Below the pieces are notes generated by a model. That model was not told the origin of the DNA and did not search any database. It saw nothing but the letters and a program-made list of their open reading frames with translations. A stretch of 64,000 nt of DNA, taken from Demequina aestuarii. GTDB lineage: Bacteria; Actinomycetota; Actinomycetes; Actinomycetales; Demequinaceae. The stretch spans positions 238,714-302,713 of the forward strand of contig NZ_BBRD01000001.1 in assembly GCF_000975095.1 (NCBI RefSeq), read 5' to 3'. Position numbers and translations under genes: made by a program. Position 1 is the first letter of the stretch. Each line of letters starts with the position of its first letter. Positions 52,978 through 61,549 of the stretch are shown piece by piece.

Positions 52978-53708
52978 GTGTGAATCCCGCACTCCGTCTT
53001 TCCTTGCCCCGACCAGCGGCCTGCGCGCGGGTCCTCGCCCGGCGCAACCTTGCGGGTGCACGGCGCGCAGCCGATGCTGGGGTAGCCCTGGGAGGTGAGG
53101 GGGTTGCGAGGCAGGTCGTGGTCGACCTGGTAGCGCTCCACGTCGGCGTCGTCCCAGCGGGCGAGCGGATTGACCTTGACCAGCCCGTGCTTCTCGTCCC
53201 AGCTCACCACTGGCATCTGCGATCGCGTGACGGCATCGACCCGGCGCGCGCCCGTGACCCAGGCGTCGTAGCCCGCGAGGGCGCGCGCGAGCGGGTCGAC
53301 CTTGCGCATGAAGCAGCACAGATTGGGGTCGCGCGCGAACAGGTCCTTGCCGTACTCGGCGTCCTGCTCCGCGACCGTGAGCGTCGGCATGACGTCGACG
53401 ATGGTGATGGGGAACTCCTGGGCCGAGCGCTCGCGAGTGTCGAGCGTCTCCTGGAAGTGGTACCCCGTCTCGAGGAACAGCACGTCCACGCCCGCAAGCC
53501 GCGCGCCGAACATGTGGGGCAGGATCGTGTCCTGCATCGACGAGGCGACGCCGAGCCCGGTTCCGAACGTCGCCACCGCCCAGTCCGCGATGTGGGTGGC
53601 GGAGGCGTTCTCGAGGCGCGACGCGACGGCCGCGCAGGTCTCGGCGTTCCACTCGCGAGGGTTGAGAGCGGTCAGTGCCGCGGCACCGGAGAGGGACGGG
53701 ATGGTCAC
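52974..53708 (-). CDS. cysH: Assimilatory APS reductase (phosphoadenylyl-sulfate reductase family)
   Basis: A 244-residue thioredoxin-dependent reductase making sulfite. It has the four iron-sulfur cysteines that mark the [4Fe-4S] APS-reducing type: the pair Cys131-Cys132 in LCCFMRK and Cys214/Cys217 in IGCAPCTRK. PAPS reductases lack these. This agrees with the absence of an APS kinase in the operon. The start is GTG, overlapping the sir stop by 4 bp. Confidence 0.93.
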   Translation of the reverse strand: MTIPSLSGAAALTALNPREWNAETCAAVASRLENASATHIADWAVATFGTGLGVASSMQDTILPHMFGARLAGVDVLFLETGYHFQETLDTRERSAQEFPITIVDVMPTLTVAEQDAEYGKDLFARDPNLCCFMRKVDPLARALAGYDAWVTGARRVDAVTRSQMPVVSWDEKHGLVKVNPLARWDDADVERYQVDHDLPRNPLTSQGYPSIGCAPCTRKVAPGEDPRAGRWSGQGKTECGIHT

Positions 53709-55492
53709 GTGATGAGCTCCTCGTCCGCCCTGAAGGCCCAGTCGGCGAACGTCTCCTCGGGGCCCTCGCGGTCCGCCAGGTAGTGCGTGGTGACGCGCTG
53801 GACGTAGTCGGGCATTCCGATCTGCGTCACCTTGTGGCCGCGAATCTTGCGGCCGAAGTCGTTGTCCTCGCCGCGACCGAGCCGGCCGCCCAGGTGCACC
53901 TGGAAGCCCGGAACCTGCTCACCGGACTCCTCGTCCAGCACGAGCTGACCCTTGAACCCGATGTCCGCGATCTGCACGCGGGCGCACGAGTTGGGGCAGC
54001 CGTTGACGTGCACCGTGATGGGGTTGTCGAGAGTGGGGAACTGCTGGTCGAGCACCTTCACGACCTCCCGCGCGGTGGCCTTGGTCTCGACGATCGCGAG
54101 CTTGCAGTACTCGATGCCGGTGCAGGCGATGACGTTGCGGTGGAACTCGCCGGGGTCGGAGTCGAGCTCGAGCGCGCGCAGTCCGTTGACGACGTCGCTG
54201 ACCTTGTCCTGGTCCACGTCGAGCACCAGGATCTTCTGCAGTGGCGTGAGGCGGATGCGGTCGGAGCCGACCTTCTCTGCAACGTCGGCGATCGACTGCA
54301 TCTTGGTGCCGGAGACGCGGCCCGCGACCGGGGCTACGCCCACGTACCAGCGGCCGTCGGCCTGCTCGTGGATGCCGACGTGGTCTCCGCGGTCTCCCGG
54401 GACTCCCACCTGGGGGGCGGGCCCCTGGGGGAGCTCGTAGCCGAGGTAGTCGTCCTGCAGCACCTGCAGGAACTTCTCGGCACCCCAGGCCTTGACGAGG
54501 AACTTGAGACGCGCGCGCGTGCGCAGGCGGCGGTAGCCGTAGTCGCGGAAGATGCTGACGACGCCCTTCCAGACCTCGTGCGCGATCTCGGGCTTCACGA
54601 AGACGCCCAGTCGCACGCCGAGGAAGGGGTTCACGGACAGTCCTCCGCCCACCCACAGGTCGTAGCCCACGCCCAGCTCGGGGTGCTCGACCGCGCAGAA
54701 CGCGACGTCCTGGACCTCATGGAGGATGTCGGGCACCGGCTGGCCGGTGAACGCGGTCTTGAACTTTCTCGGCAGGTTCGAGAACTCAGGAGAGCCGATG
54801 TAGCGCTCCTTGATCTCGTTGATCTGCGGCGTGGGATCGATCAGCTCGTCCTTGGCGACGCCCGCGACGGGGGACCCGAGGATCACGCGTGGGACATCCC
54901 CGCACGCCTCAGTGACGAGCAGGCCCACCTCCTCGACGCGCCGGAAGATCTCGGGAACGTCCTCGATGCGGATCCAGTGCAGCTGGATGTTCTGACGGTC
55001 GGAGACGTCGGCGGTGTCGCGGCCGAACTCCTCGGAGATGCGTCCGATCTCGCGCGCCTGCGCGACGGACAGCTGCCCGCCGTCGGAGCGGATGCGGAGC
55101 ATGAAGTACTCGTCGTCGAGCTGGTGCGGCTCGAGGATCGCCGTCTTGCCGCCGTCGATGCCCTGACGGCGCTGCGTGTACAGGCCCCACCAGCGGAAGC
55201 GGCCGCGCAGGTCTCCCGGTGGGATCGACCAGAAGCCCCACTTCGAGTACATCGACTCGATGCGCTCGCGCACCCGCAACGGGTCGCCGGTGGACTTCAT
55301 CTCCTCGTTGGGGTTCAGCGGAGTGCGGTCGCCTGCGGCCCACTGGCCGTCCTTGGAGGCGGTGTTCTTGCGCTGAGAGGCCTCTCGGGTGCGCATCTCG
55401 CGCGCCTCCTCGCGGTGGCGTCGGCGTTCGGCTGCCTCAGCGATCTGGGCAGGCGTGCGCGCGGTGGCGCTGGTGGCATCGGCGTCAGTCAC
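53705..55492 (-). CDS. sir: Ferredoxin-dependent sulfite reductase (nitrite/sulfite reductase family)
   Basis: A 595-residue siroheme/[4Fe-4S] enzyme reducing sulfite to sulfide. The cluster cysteines are in ACTGIEYCKLA and the NGCPNSCARVQI motif (CX5C..CX3C). Two ferredoxin-like repeats with siroheme half-domains surround them. An Arg/Glu-rich N-terminal stretch of about 60 residues precedes the first repeat. It is the first structural gene of the sulfate assimilation operon; GTG start with GGAG 5 bases upstream. A cysteine-rich leader and alternative hairpins precede it. The ferredoxin reductase at 56.9 kb could supply electrons. Nitrite as substrate is less likely in this context. Confidence 0.92.
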   Translation of the reverse strand: MTDADATSATARTPAQIAEAAERRRHREEAREMRTREASQRKNTASKDGQWAAGDRTPLNPNEEMKSTGDPLRVRERIESMYSKWGFWSIPPGDLRGRFRWWGLYTQRRQGIDGGKTAILEPHQLDDEYFMLRIRSDGGQLSVAQAREIGRISEEFGRDTADVSDRQNIQLHWIRIEDVPEIFRRVEEVGLLVTEACGDVPRVILGSPVAGVAKDELIDPTPQINEIKERYIGSPEFSNLPRKFKTAFTGQPVPDILHEVQDVAFCAVEHPELGVGYDLWVGGGLSVNPFLGVRLGVFVKPEIAHEVWKGVVSIFRDYGYRRLRTRARLKFLVKAWGAEKFLQVLQDDYLGYELPQGPAPQVGVPGDRGDHVGIHEQADGRWYVGVAPVAGRVSGTKMQSIADVAEKVGSDRIRLTPLQKILVLDVDQDKVSDVVNGLRALELDSDPGEFHRNVIACTGIEYCKLAIVETKATAREVVKVLDQQFPTLDNPITVHVNGCPNSCARVQIADIGFKGQLVLDEESGEQVPGFQVHLGGRLGRGEDNDFGRKIRGHKVTQIGMPDYVQRVTTHYLADREGPEETFADWAFRADEELIT

Positions 55493-55533
55493 CGAGACTC
55501 CTCGACTCGTCGTGTTCTGGGAGCGAGGCCGTG

Positions 55534-55569
55534 CGAGCGCGTCTGGTCCGCGCTCGAAAGGCCGAGCGC
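55534..55569 (-). promoter_or_regulatory. Two mutually exclusive hairpins between the Cys leader and sir
   Basis: In the minus-strand RNA, hairpin A pairs GCGCTCG (55569-55563) with CGAGCGC (55556-55550) across 6 bases. Hairpin B pairs CGAGCGCG (55556-55549) with CGCGCTCG (55541-55534) across 7 bases. Both are perfect and both use 55550-55556, so only one can form. No U-run follows either, arguing for Rho-dependent termination or translation control rather than an intrinsic terminator. Confidence 0.65.
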
Positions 55570-55600
55570 CCAGGGCTACAGGTGGGGTGTATCCGTGGGC

Positions 55601-55675
55601 TCAGGCCTCGGGACACATGGCACAACGGACGCAGCAGCACATCATGGGTGCGCAGGAGTCCGGGGAGAATGCCAT
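55601..55675 (-). CDS. Polycysteine leader peptide of the sulfate assimilation operon
   Basis: A 24-codon ORF on the minus strand encodes MAFSPDSCAPMMCCCVRCAM-CPEA, with six cysteines (positions 8, 13-15, 18 and 21) ending in TGA 108 bp before sir. Three consecutive TGC codons and two TGT codons follow closely. Internal ATGs at codons 11 and 12 offer a 13- or 14-residue version with five cysteines. A GACACT box lies 7 bases before the first ATG, so the leader may be leaderless, as in the cysteine-responsive polycysteine leaders known from mycobacteria. Its role as a sensor of Cys-tRNA supply is inference. Confidence 0.78.
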   Translation of the reverse strand: MAFSPDSCAPMMCCCVRCAMCPEA

Positions 55676-55682
55676 AGCGGAG

Positions 55683-55688
55683 AGTGTC
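55683..55688 (-). promoter_or_regulatory. Candidate -10 box of the cysteine leader and sulfur operon
   Basis: GACACT on the minus strand lies 7 bases before the leader ATG and directly after the stop codon of the phospholipase D-like gene, so the rest of the promoter would lie inside that gene. Confidence 0.35.
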
Positions 55689-56780
55689 TCACAGGCCCGG
55701 GGGATGTGCCAGCCCCCCATGACGGCTGCCGAGCACGTGCGTGCGGTGGAATGCCAGGATCTGGTCGATCACCGCTGCCGACCGGGTCTCGAGTGCGATC
55801 TCCCTGGTGCCGAGCGCGACACCGCCGCGCACGAAGTTGTGGGAGCCCGTGATCGCGACGCGCTCTCCCGACGGCATCGTCATGACCAGGCACTTCGCGT
55901 GGAGATAGCGCCGCGAGCGGTACTGGGTGCGGTACCCCGTGGCCGCCATCGACGCGGAGATCAGCACCCGGTTGGCAGGGGAGGCGTGGCGGGGAGGGTT
56001 GAACCACAGCGCGTGCGGCCGTTCGGCGATGATCCTGCCGAGCGGGCCCGTGGGGCAGTACTGCGAGATGAGCAGCACGTGGACGGCCTCGGAGGCCAGC
56101 GCCATCGCGCGCCGGTAGATCACCGAGTCGCCCGGGACGCCGCCGTCGACGAGCACCGTGTCGTCGCCGTGACGCAGCGTCAGCGACGGGTGCCCGAGCT
56201 GGGAGGCGTTCATCCTCACGATCCGCTCGTAGACCTCGTCGAGGTCGTCGGCGAGACGGGGGTCCTCCACCCGGAACATGTAGTCGGCGTTGCTCGCGCC
56301 GCGATCGTCGATGTTGACGCCGCCGAACGCGTAGCTGACGTCGTCGACCACGCTCAGCTTGGTGTGCGTGCGCCCGCGCCAGATCAGTCCCCGCTCGGAT
56401 CCGAGCCACGTGAACGTCGCCCCTGCCTCGGTGAGCCGTGCTGCGAGTGCCGACGACTCGCGCCGCCTCGTGGTGCGATACCGGGCCGGCAGGAACGTGC
56501 CGGCGGCGTCGACGTATGTGAACACGTCGGCCGCCACCTGGACGTCGACGCCTCGCTTCGCCGCCGCGACCAACGCCTCGATGAGCGCGTAGGTGCGCTG
56601 CTCGTCGGCGATGGTGAGAGTGGTGAGCCGCACCCGCCGCTGGGCTGCGCGCACTCGTGCCGTCGCGTCGTGGATGTACGCGCCGGGGAGCATCAGCGTG
56701 GGGGAGGGCAGGCCTCGCGAGGGCGCGTCCGTGGGCGCCCGGCCGAGACCGGGCGACGGAGAGGGCATCACCGACGTCAT
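55689..56780 (-). CDS. Phospholipase D-like (HKD) protein
   Basis: A 363-residue protein with two HKD half-sites: HTKLSVVDDVSYAFGGVN near residue 165 and HAKCLVMTMPSGERVAITGSHNF near residue 310. Both contain His and Lys; the Asp partners are in VVDD and, less clearly, the second motif, which has an insertion (MPSGER). This is the cardiolipin synthase/phospholipase D fold, but the usual N-terminal membrane anchor is absent. Substrate unknown. ATG at 56780 is chosen; ATG at 56768 is possible. Its stop abuts the cysteine leader promoter. Confidence 0.8.
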   Translation of the reverse strand: MTSVMPSPSPGLGRAPTDAPSRGLPSPTLMLPGAYIHDATARVRAAQRRVRLTTLTIADEQRTYALIEALVAAAKRGVDVQVAADVFTYVDAAGTFLPARYRTTRRRESSALAARLTEAGATFTWLGSERGLIWRGRTHTKLSVVDDVSYAFGGVNIDDRGASNADYMFRVEDPRLADDLDEVYERIVRMNASQLGHPSLTLRHGDDTVLVDGGVPGDSVIYRRAMALASEAVHVLLISQYCPTGPLGRIIAERPHALWFNPPRHASPANRVLISASMAATGYRTQYRSRRYLHAKCLVMTMPSGERVAITGSHNFVRGGVALGTREIALETRSAAVIDQILAFHRTHVLGSRHGGLAHPPGL

Positions 56781-56826
56781 GACTCGAGCGTGGCACTGGA
56801 ACGGCTCGAGCGCGCGCCAACGGCGG

Positions 56827-56855
56827 GACGTCCATGTGACGTTCATGTCTATACT
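56827..56855 (+). promoter_or_regulatory. Tandem 11-bp repeat and -10 box upstream of fprA
   Basis: GACGTCCATGT (56827-56837) is followed with no gap by GACGTTCATGT (56838-56848), one mismatch in 11, then one base, then the -10 box TATACT (56850-56855). Helical-turn-spaced direct repeats next to a -10 box are typical of OmpR-family activators; GTTCAT resembles the PHO-box core. The fprA GTG starts 65 bp after the box. Confidence 0.55.
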
Positions 56856-56919
56856 CGGGGCGACACGCGACCGAGACCGCCCTCGCCGCACGCCCACGCC
56901 CCTGAGGATTGAGACAAAC

Positions 56920-58296
56920 GTGACCACAGACCGCCCGCTCCGGGTCGCCGTGATCGGTGCTGGCCCCGCCGGCACCTACGCCTCCGACATCCTGTCCAAG
57001 AGCGACCTCGATGTGTCGATCGACATCATCGAGCGTCTGCCAGCACCGTTCGGCCTGGTCCGCTACGGGGTCGCGCCGGACCACCCGCGCATCAAGCAGA
57101 TCGTCGTCGCGCTCGCGAACGTGCTGGGCCGCGGGGACATCCGCCTGCTCGCCAACGTCGACATCGGCACCGACCTGACTCTGCAGGACCTTCGCGAGCA
57201 CTACGACGCAGTGATCTTCGCGACGGGCGCGTTCAAGGACGCCGACCTCAACATCCCCGGCATCGACCTCGAGGGCTCGTACGGCGCCGCCGACTTCGTG
57301 AGCTGGTTCGATGGCCACCCGGACGTGCCGCGCACGTGGCCGCTCGACGCGAAGGAGGTTGCGGTGTTCGGCGTCGGCAACGTCGCACTCGACGTCGCGC
57401 GCATCCTCGCGAAGCACCCCAAGGACCTCGCGGGCACCGAGGTGCCGGACAACGTCATGGAGCTGCTGAAGTCGTCCCCGGTCACGGACGTGCACGTGTT
57501 CGGCCGTCGTGGCCCGGCGCAGGTGAAATTCTCGCCGCTCGAGCTGCGCGAGCTGGGTCACGTGCCCGACGTCGACGTGATCGTCTACCCCGAGGACTAC
57601 GACTTCGACGAGGCGTCGATGGAGGCCGCGGAGAACAACAAGCAGACCAAGCAGGTCGTCAAGACCCTGACGGACTGGACGCTCAAGGAGCCCACGGGCG
57701 CGTCGCGCCGCATCCACCTGCACTTCCTGCAGGCGCCTCACGAGGTGCTGGGCGAGGACGGCAAGGTCACCGGCGTTCGCGTCGAGCGCACCGCGCTGCA
57801 GGGTGACGGCAACGTCAAGGGCACCGGGGAGTTCATCGACTACCCGGTCCAGGCCGTCTACCGCGCGGTGGGCTACTACGGCACCGAGATCGACGGGATT
57901 CCGTTCGATCAGTCGAAGGGCGTCATCGCCAATGACGGCGGCCGCGTGGTCGCCGGTGGCGACGTCGTGCCCGGCTACTACGCCACGGGCTGGATCAAGC
58001 GCGGACCGGTGGGGCTCATCGGCCACACCAAGTCGGATGCTCAGGAGACCATCGCCAACCTGGTCGAGGACGCTCCTCGCCTGTACGCCGAGAGCGAGGC
58101 CGGGGCAGAGCAGCGCAGCCCCGACAACCTGCTGCGACTGCTCCAGTCGCGCGGCGTCGACGTGGTGCAGTGGCACGACTGGGAGCTGCTCGACGCGCAC
58201 GAACGCGCCACCGGCGAGGCCGACGGGCGGGAGCGCGTCAAGGTGGTGCCGCGCGAGGAGATGACCGACATCGCGCTGGGTCGCACCGACTCCTAG
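56920..58296 (+). CDS. fprA: FprA-type ferredoxin--NADP+ reductase
   Basis: A 458-residue adrenodoxin-reductase-like flavoprotein. FAD motif [14 protein letters not shown] (Gly13-Gly18), [15 protein letters not shown], the NADP motif [15 protein letters not shown] near residue 150, and the C-terminal [25 protein letters not shown]-contact region are all present. Length matches mycobacterial FprA. It would pass NADPH electrons to ferredoxin; the nearby ferredoxin-dependent sulfite reductase is a plausible consumer. The start is GTG with a GAGGATTGAG purine stretch upstream. Confidence 0.92.
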   Translation: MTTDRPLRVAVIGAGPAGTYASDILSKSDLDVSIDIIERLPAPFGLVRYGVAPDHPRIKQIVVALANVLGRGDIRLLANVDIGTDLTLQDLREHYDAVIFATGAFKDADLNIPGIDLEGSYGAADFVSWFDGHPDVPRTWPLDAKEVAVFGVGNVALDVARILAKHPKDLAGTEVPDNVMELLKSSPVTDVHVFGRRGPAQVKFSPLELRELGHVPDVDVIVYPEDYDFDEASMEAAENNKQTKQVVKTLTDWTLKEPTGASRRIHLHFLQAPHEVLGEDGKVTGVRVERTALQGDGNVKGTGEFIDYPVQAVYRAVGYYGTEIDGIPFDQSKGVIANDGGRVVAGGDVVPGYYATGWIKRGPVGLIGHTKSDAQETIANLVEDAPRLYAESEAGAEQRSPDNLLRLLQSRGVDVVQWHDWELLDAHERATGEADGRERVKVVPREEMTDIALGRTDS

Positions 58297-58465
58297 GCGA
58301 GCCGCGTCGCGGGGTGACCCTCGCATCGGCCCTGTGAACCCCGGCGATCACCGGAGATGTCAGGGGCCCGGTCCCACCACCCCTCGAGAAGGTGCCGTCG
58401 CGCCGGGAACCCGGCCCGAGCATCGGCCGTTCTCCCATCGCGACCGACGTGAGGGAAGGGGAACC

Positions 58466-59329
58466 GTGTCAGGCAAGTACTTCAATGGTGTGAAGACCGC
58501 AGCTCTGTTCATCGTGCTGTGGGCCGTGCTGCTGGGCGTCGGCTCCTTCGTGGGCGGCGGTCAGTTCATCTGGATCTTCGCGGCTCTCGGCGTGGCCGGC
58601 ACCGCGTACGGGTACTGGAACTCGGACAAGCTCGCCATCAAGGCGATGCATGCGCGCCCGGTCACTGAGGTCGAGCAGCCAGCGATGTACCGCATCGTGC
58701 GCGAGCTCTCGGCCGAGGCGAACCAGCCCATGCCCCGCCTCTACGTGTCGCCCACCCAGGCGCCCAACGCCTTCGCGACCGGACGCAACCCCAGCAACGC
58801 GGCCGTGTGCTGCACCGCCGGCATCCTGGGGCTGCTGAACGAACGAGAACTGCGCGGAGTCCTCGGCCACGAGCTCATGCACGTGTACAACCGCGACATC
58901 CTCATCGGATCGGTGGCCGCGGCCTTCGCGGGCATCATCACCGCGATCGCGCAGATGCTGTTCTTCTTCGGCGGCGGCAACTCGCGCGACAACCCGTTGG
59001 GACCCATCGGCATGCTCGCGATGCTGTTCCTCGCGCCCATCGCCGCCGCGCTGATCCGGATGGCGATCTCCCGCACCCGCGAGTACGACGCGGACGAGGA
59101 CGGCGCCGCCTTGACCGGCGACCCGCTGGCCCTCGCCTCGGCCCTGCGCAAGCTCGAGCAGGGCACCAGGGCCAAGCCGCTGCCGCAGGACGCGGCGCTC
59201 GAGAACGTGTCGCACATGATGATCGCGAATCCCTTCTCCGGGGCCGGCATGGCGAAGCTGTTCTCGACCCACCCGCCGATGGACGAGCGGGTCGCACGGC
59301 TCGAGCGGATGGCGGGCCGCCCTCTCTAG
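58466..59329 (+). CDS. htpX: HtpX-like M48 family membrane zinc metalloprotease
   Basis: A 287-residue protease with two N-terminal transmembrane helices (about 12-30 and 34-50), the zinc motif HELMH (His135-His139) in [12 protein letters not shown], two further transmembrane segments, and the third ligand region [13 protein letters not shown]. It degrades misfolded membrane proteins. GTG start follows a strong GAGGGAAGGGGA ribosome-binding sequence. The 169 bp before it contain GC-rich inverted repeats but nothing I can name. Confidence 0.92.
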   Translation: MSGKYFNGVKTAALFIVLWAVLLGVGSFVGGGQFIWIFAALGVAGTAYGYWNSDKLAIKAMHARPVTEVEQPAMYRIVRELSAEANQPMPRLYVSPTQAPNAFATGRNPSNAAVCCTAGILGLLNERELRGVLGHELMHVYNRDILIGSVAAAFAGIITAIAQMLFFFGGGNSRDNPLGPIGMLAMLFLAPIAAALIRMAISRTREYDADEDGAALTGDPLALASALRKLEQGTRAKPLPQDAALENVSHMMIANPFSGAGMAKLFSTHPPMDERVARLERMAGRPL

Positions 59330-59426
59330 GCCGTGGAATGCGCCCCCCTTTGCCGTGCGTTGGCATAGACGGGCGCGGATGGTCGCCGGCCCGGTGGCTT
59401 CTCCCGTCTCACTGAGAGGAGTCCCG

Positions 59427-61157
59427 ATGACCCGCACGATCGCAGGAACCATCGTTCACGCGCTTGCCGAGCACGGCGTGACGCAGGTGTGGGGTGTGGT
59501 CGGGGACGCACTGAACCCCTTCACGGACTCCATTCGCAACGAGGACCGGCTCGAGTGGATCGGGGTGCGGCACGAGGAGACGGCCGCGTTCGCCGCCGGC
59601 GCCCAGGCGCAGCTGACCGATCGCATCGGCGTCTGCATGGGCACCGTGGGGCCGGGGTCGCTGCACCTGCTCAACGGTCTGTACGACGCCAAGAAGTCTC
59701 ACGCTCCGGTGCTCGCGATCTGTGGACAGGTGCCGACTGCCGAGATCGGCACCGACTACTTCCAGGAGATCCACAACGACCGCGTCTTCGCGGATGTCGC
59801 TGTGTGGAACCAGACCCTGACCTCCCCCGAACAGCTGCCGCAGATGCTGGTCCAGGCGATCACCGCGGCCTACTCGCAGCGCGGCGTCGCCGTGCTCACG
59901 GTGCCCGGCGACGTCGGCGAGCTCGAGCTCGACGCAGACATCCCGGAACTGTCCTTCGCGCGCCCGCACCGCCAGTCCGAGCCCGTCGAGGAGTCGCTCG
60001 CGGCGGCGGCCGCAGCGCTGGACGGTGCCGAGCGCGTGACCATGCTCGTGGGCCGCGGCGCCGAGCACGCGCGCGACCAGACGCTCGCGATGGCCGAGCG
60101 GCTGCAGGCCCCGATGGTGGTGACGCTGAAGGGCAAGAGCGGCTTCGACGGCGATCACCCGTATGGCGTGGGCCAGGCGGGCCTCCTCGGGAACCCCGGT
60201 GCGGCCGATGCGCTCGCCGACTGCGATGTGCTGCTCATGGTCGGCACCGACTTCCCGTATCGAGACTTCTACCCGACCGATGCGACGGTGATCCAGATCG
60301 ACCGCGCGGCCACCCACGTGGGGCGTCGCGTCACGGTCGACGTGCCGGTGGTGGGTGATGCGGGTGATGCGCTCACCGCGCTGCTTCCGCGGATCTCCGC
60401 CGACCGCGACCCCGCCCATCTTCAGAAGGCGCAGGAGACGTTCGAGTCGTGGCGCGACCGTCAGCGCAACGTCGCCGACCCCGACTACGAGAAGTCCGGT
60501 GTGGTGGCCAAGGTGCGCTCGGTCTTCGACAACCCCGACGACCGGATTCGCCCGGAGGCGCTCGCGGCCGCCGTGGACCGGCACGCCCCCGAGGACGCCG
60601 TTTTCACGGTCGACACCGGCATGTCCACCGTCTGGCTCGCGAGGTTCGTCGAGATGCGTGCGGGCCGGGAGCTCATCGGTTCGTTCAACCTGGGCTCGAT
60701 GGCCAACGCGCTGCCGCAGGCGCTCGGCGCGCAGGCGCTGGACCGGTCGCGCCGCGTGGTGTCGATGAGCGGCGACGGCGGGCTGATGATGCTGCTGGGC
60801 GACCTGCGCACCGCGGTGACGCACCGGCTGCCCGTGGTCGTGGTCGTGTTCGACAACGCGTCGCTCGGCATGGTGCAGTTGGAGCAGCAGCAGGGCGGGC
60901 TGCCATCCTTCGGCACCGAGCTCGACAACCCGGACCTCGCCGCGGTGGGCACGGCGATGGGCCTCGCCTCGAAGCGAGTGGAGGAGCCGGGAGACCTGGA
61001 CGCCGCGCTCGCGTGGGCCTTCGCGCAGGACGGCCCCGTGCTGCTCGACGTCCTCACCAATCCAGACGAGATCTCGGTCCCGCCCCACCCGAGGGTCTCG
61101 CAGGCGTGGGGATACGCGGTCGCGAAACTCACCGAGGGCATCGAGAGCAGGAGATGA
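59427..61157 (+). CDS. poxB: Pyruvate oxidase/dehydrogenase (quinone), PoxB-like
   Basis: A 576-residue thiamine-diphosphate flavoenzyme. The catalytic glutamate is in RHEETAAFAAGAQAQL near residue 50; the FAD domain is central; the TPP motif MSGDGGLMMLLGDLRTAV runs to FDNASLGMVQ (GDG...N) near residue 450. PoxB-type enzymes decarboxylate pyruvate to acetate and CO2 and reduce membrane quinone. The C-terminal membrane-binding helix of Escherichia coli PoxB is not obvious. ATG follows GAGAGGAG. It overlaps the next small gene by 4 bp. Confidence 0.88.
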   Translation: MTRTIAGTIVHALAEHGVTQVWGVVGDALNPFTDSIRNEDRLEWIGVRHEETAAFAAGAQAQLTDRIGVCMGTVGPGSLHLLNGLYDAKKSHAPVLAICGQVPTAEIGTDYFQEIHNDRVFADVAVWNQTLTSPEQLPQMLVQAITAAYSQRGVAVLTVPGDVGELELDADIPELSFARPHRQSEPVEESLAAAAAALDGAERVTMLVGRGAEHARDQTLAMAERLQAPMVVTLKGKSGFDGDHPYGVGQAGLLGNPGAADALADCDVLLMVGTDFPYRDFYPTDATVIQIDRAATHVGRRVTVDVPVVGDAGDALTALLPRISADRDPAHLQKAQETFESWRDRQRNVADPDYEKSGVVAKVRSVFDNPDDRIRPEALAAAVDRHAPEDAVFTVDTGMSTVWLARFVEMRAGRELIGSFNLGSMANALPQALGAQALDRSRRVVSMSGDGGLMMLLGDLRTAVTHRLPVVVVVFDNASLGMVQLEQQQGGLPSFGTELDNPDLAAVGTAMGLASKRVEEPGDLDAALAWAFAQDGPVLLDVLTNPDEISVPPHPRVSQAWGYAVAKLTEGIESRR

Positions 61158-61549
61158 GGATCATGAGAACGCACGAGGAGCAGGAACTGGTCGCACTCGA
61201 ACGAGACGGCTGGGAAGCACTCACCAGCGGTCACGCCCGGGAGTTCTACGATGACGTGCTCGCGAGCGAGGCCGTGATGGTGTTCCCGTTCGGCGTGATG
61301 GAGCGTGACGACGCCATCGACGGCATGGCGGAGTCCCGCCGATGGCAGGACTACGAGCTCGAGGACGTCACCGTCCACGACCTCGGCGAGGGCCTGGCCG
61401 TGGTGGCGTACCGCGTGAGGGCGCGCCGGGTCGAGGAACCGCCGTTCGAGGCGATGCTGTCCAGCACCTACGTGCGCTCGAGCGACGGCTGGCAGATGAT
61501 GCTGCACCAGCAGTCGCCGTCAGCCGTGAGGGTCCTCAGCGGTAGTTGA
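61154..61549 (+). CDS. NTF2-like (DUF4440) protein
   Basis: A 131-residue protein with the cone-shaped NTF2-like fold: an N-terminal helix [35 protein letters not shown], and C-terminal strands [19 protein letters not shown]. The family contains small ligand-binding proteins and isomerase-like enzymes; no catalytic residue can be assigned. The ATG at 61154 overlaps the poxB stop; ATG at 61163 is an alternative with GGAG 10 bases upstream. It overlaps the convergent yajQ gene by 14 bp. Confidence 0.78.
   Translation: MRIMRTHEEQELVALERDGWEALTSGHAREFYDDVLASEAVMVFPFGVMERDDAIDGMAESRRWQDYELEDVTVHDLGEGLAVVAYRVRARRVEEPPFEAMLSSTYVRSSDGWQMMLHQQSPSAVRVLSGS

Noticed and set aside
55642..58326. A 894-codon open frame on the minus strand opposite fprA and over the phospholipase D-like gene
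   Set aside because: It is an antisense shadow caused by high GC third positions; the composition is His/Arg/Val-rich with no domain, and the plus-strand fprA has all family motifs.
58297..58465. GC-rich inverted repeats before htpX, considered as a ydaO-type or other riboswitch
   Set aside because: I could not match the conserved core of any riboswitch class, and htpX is not an expected target.
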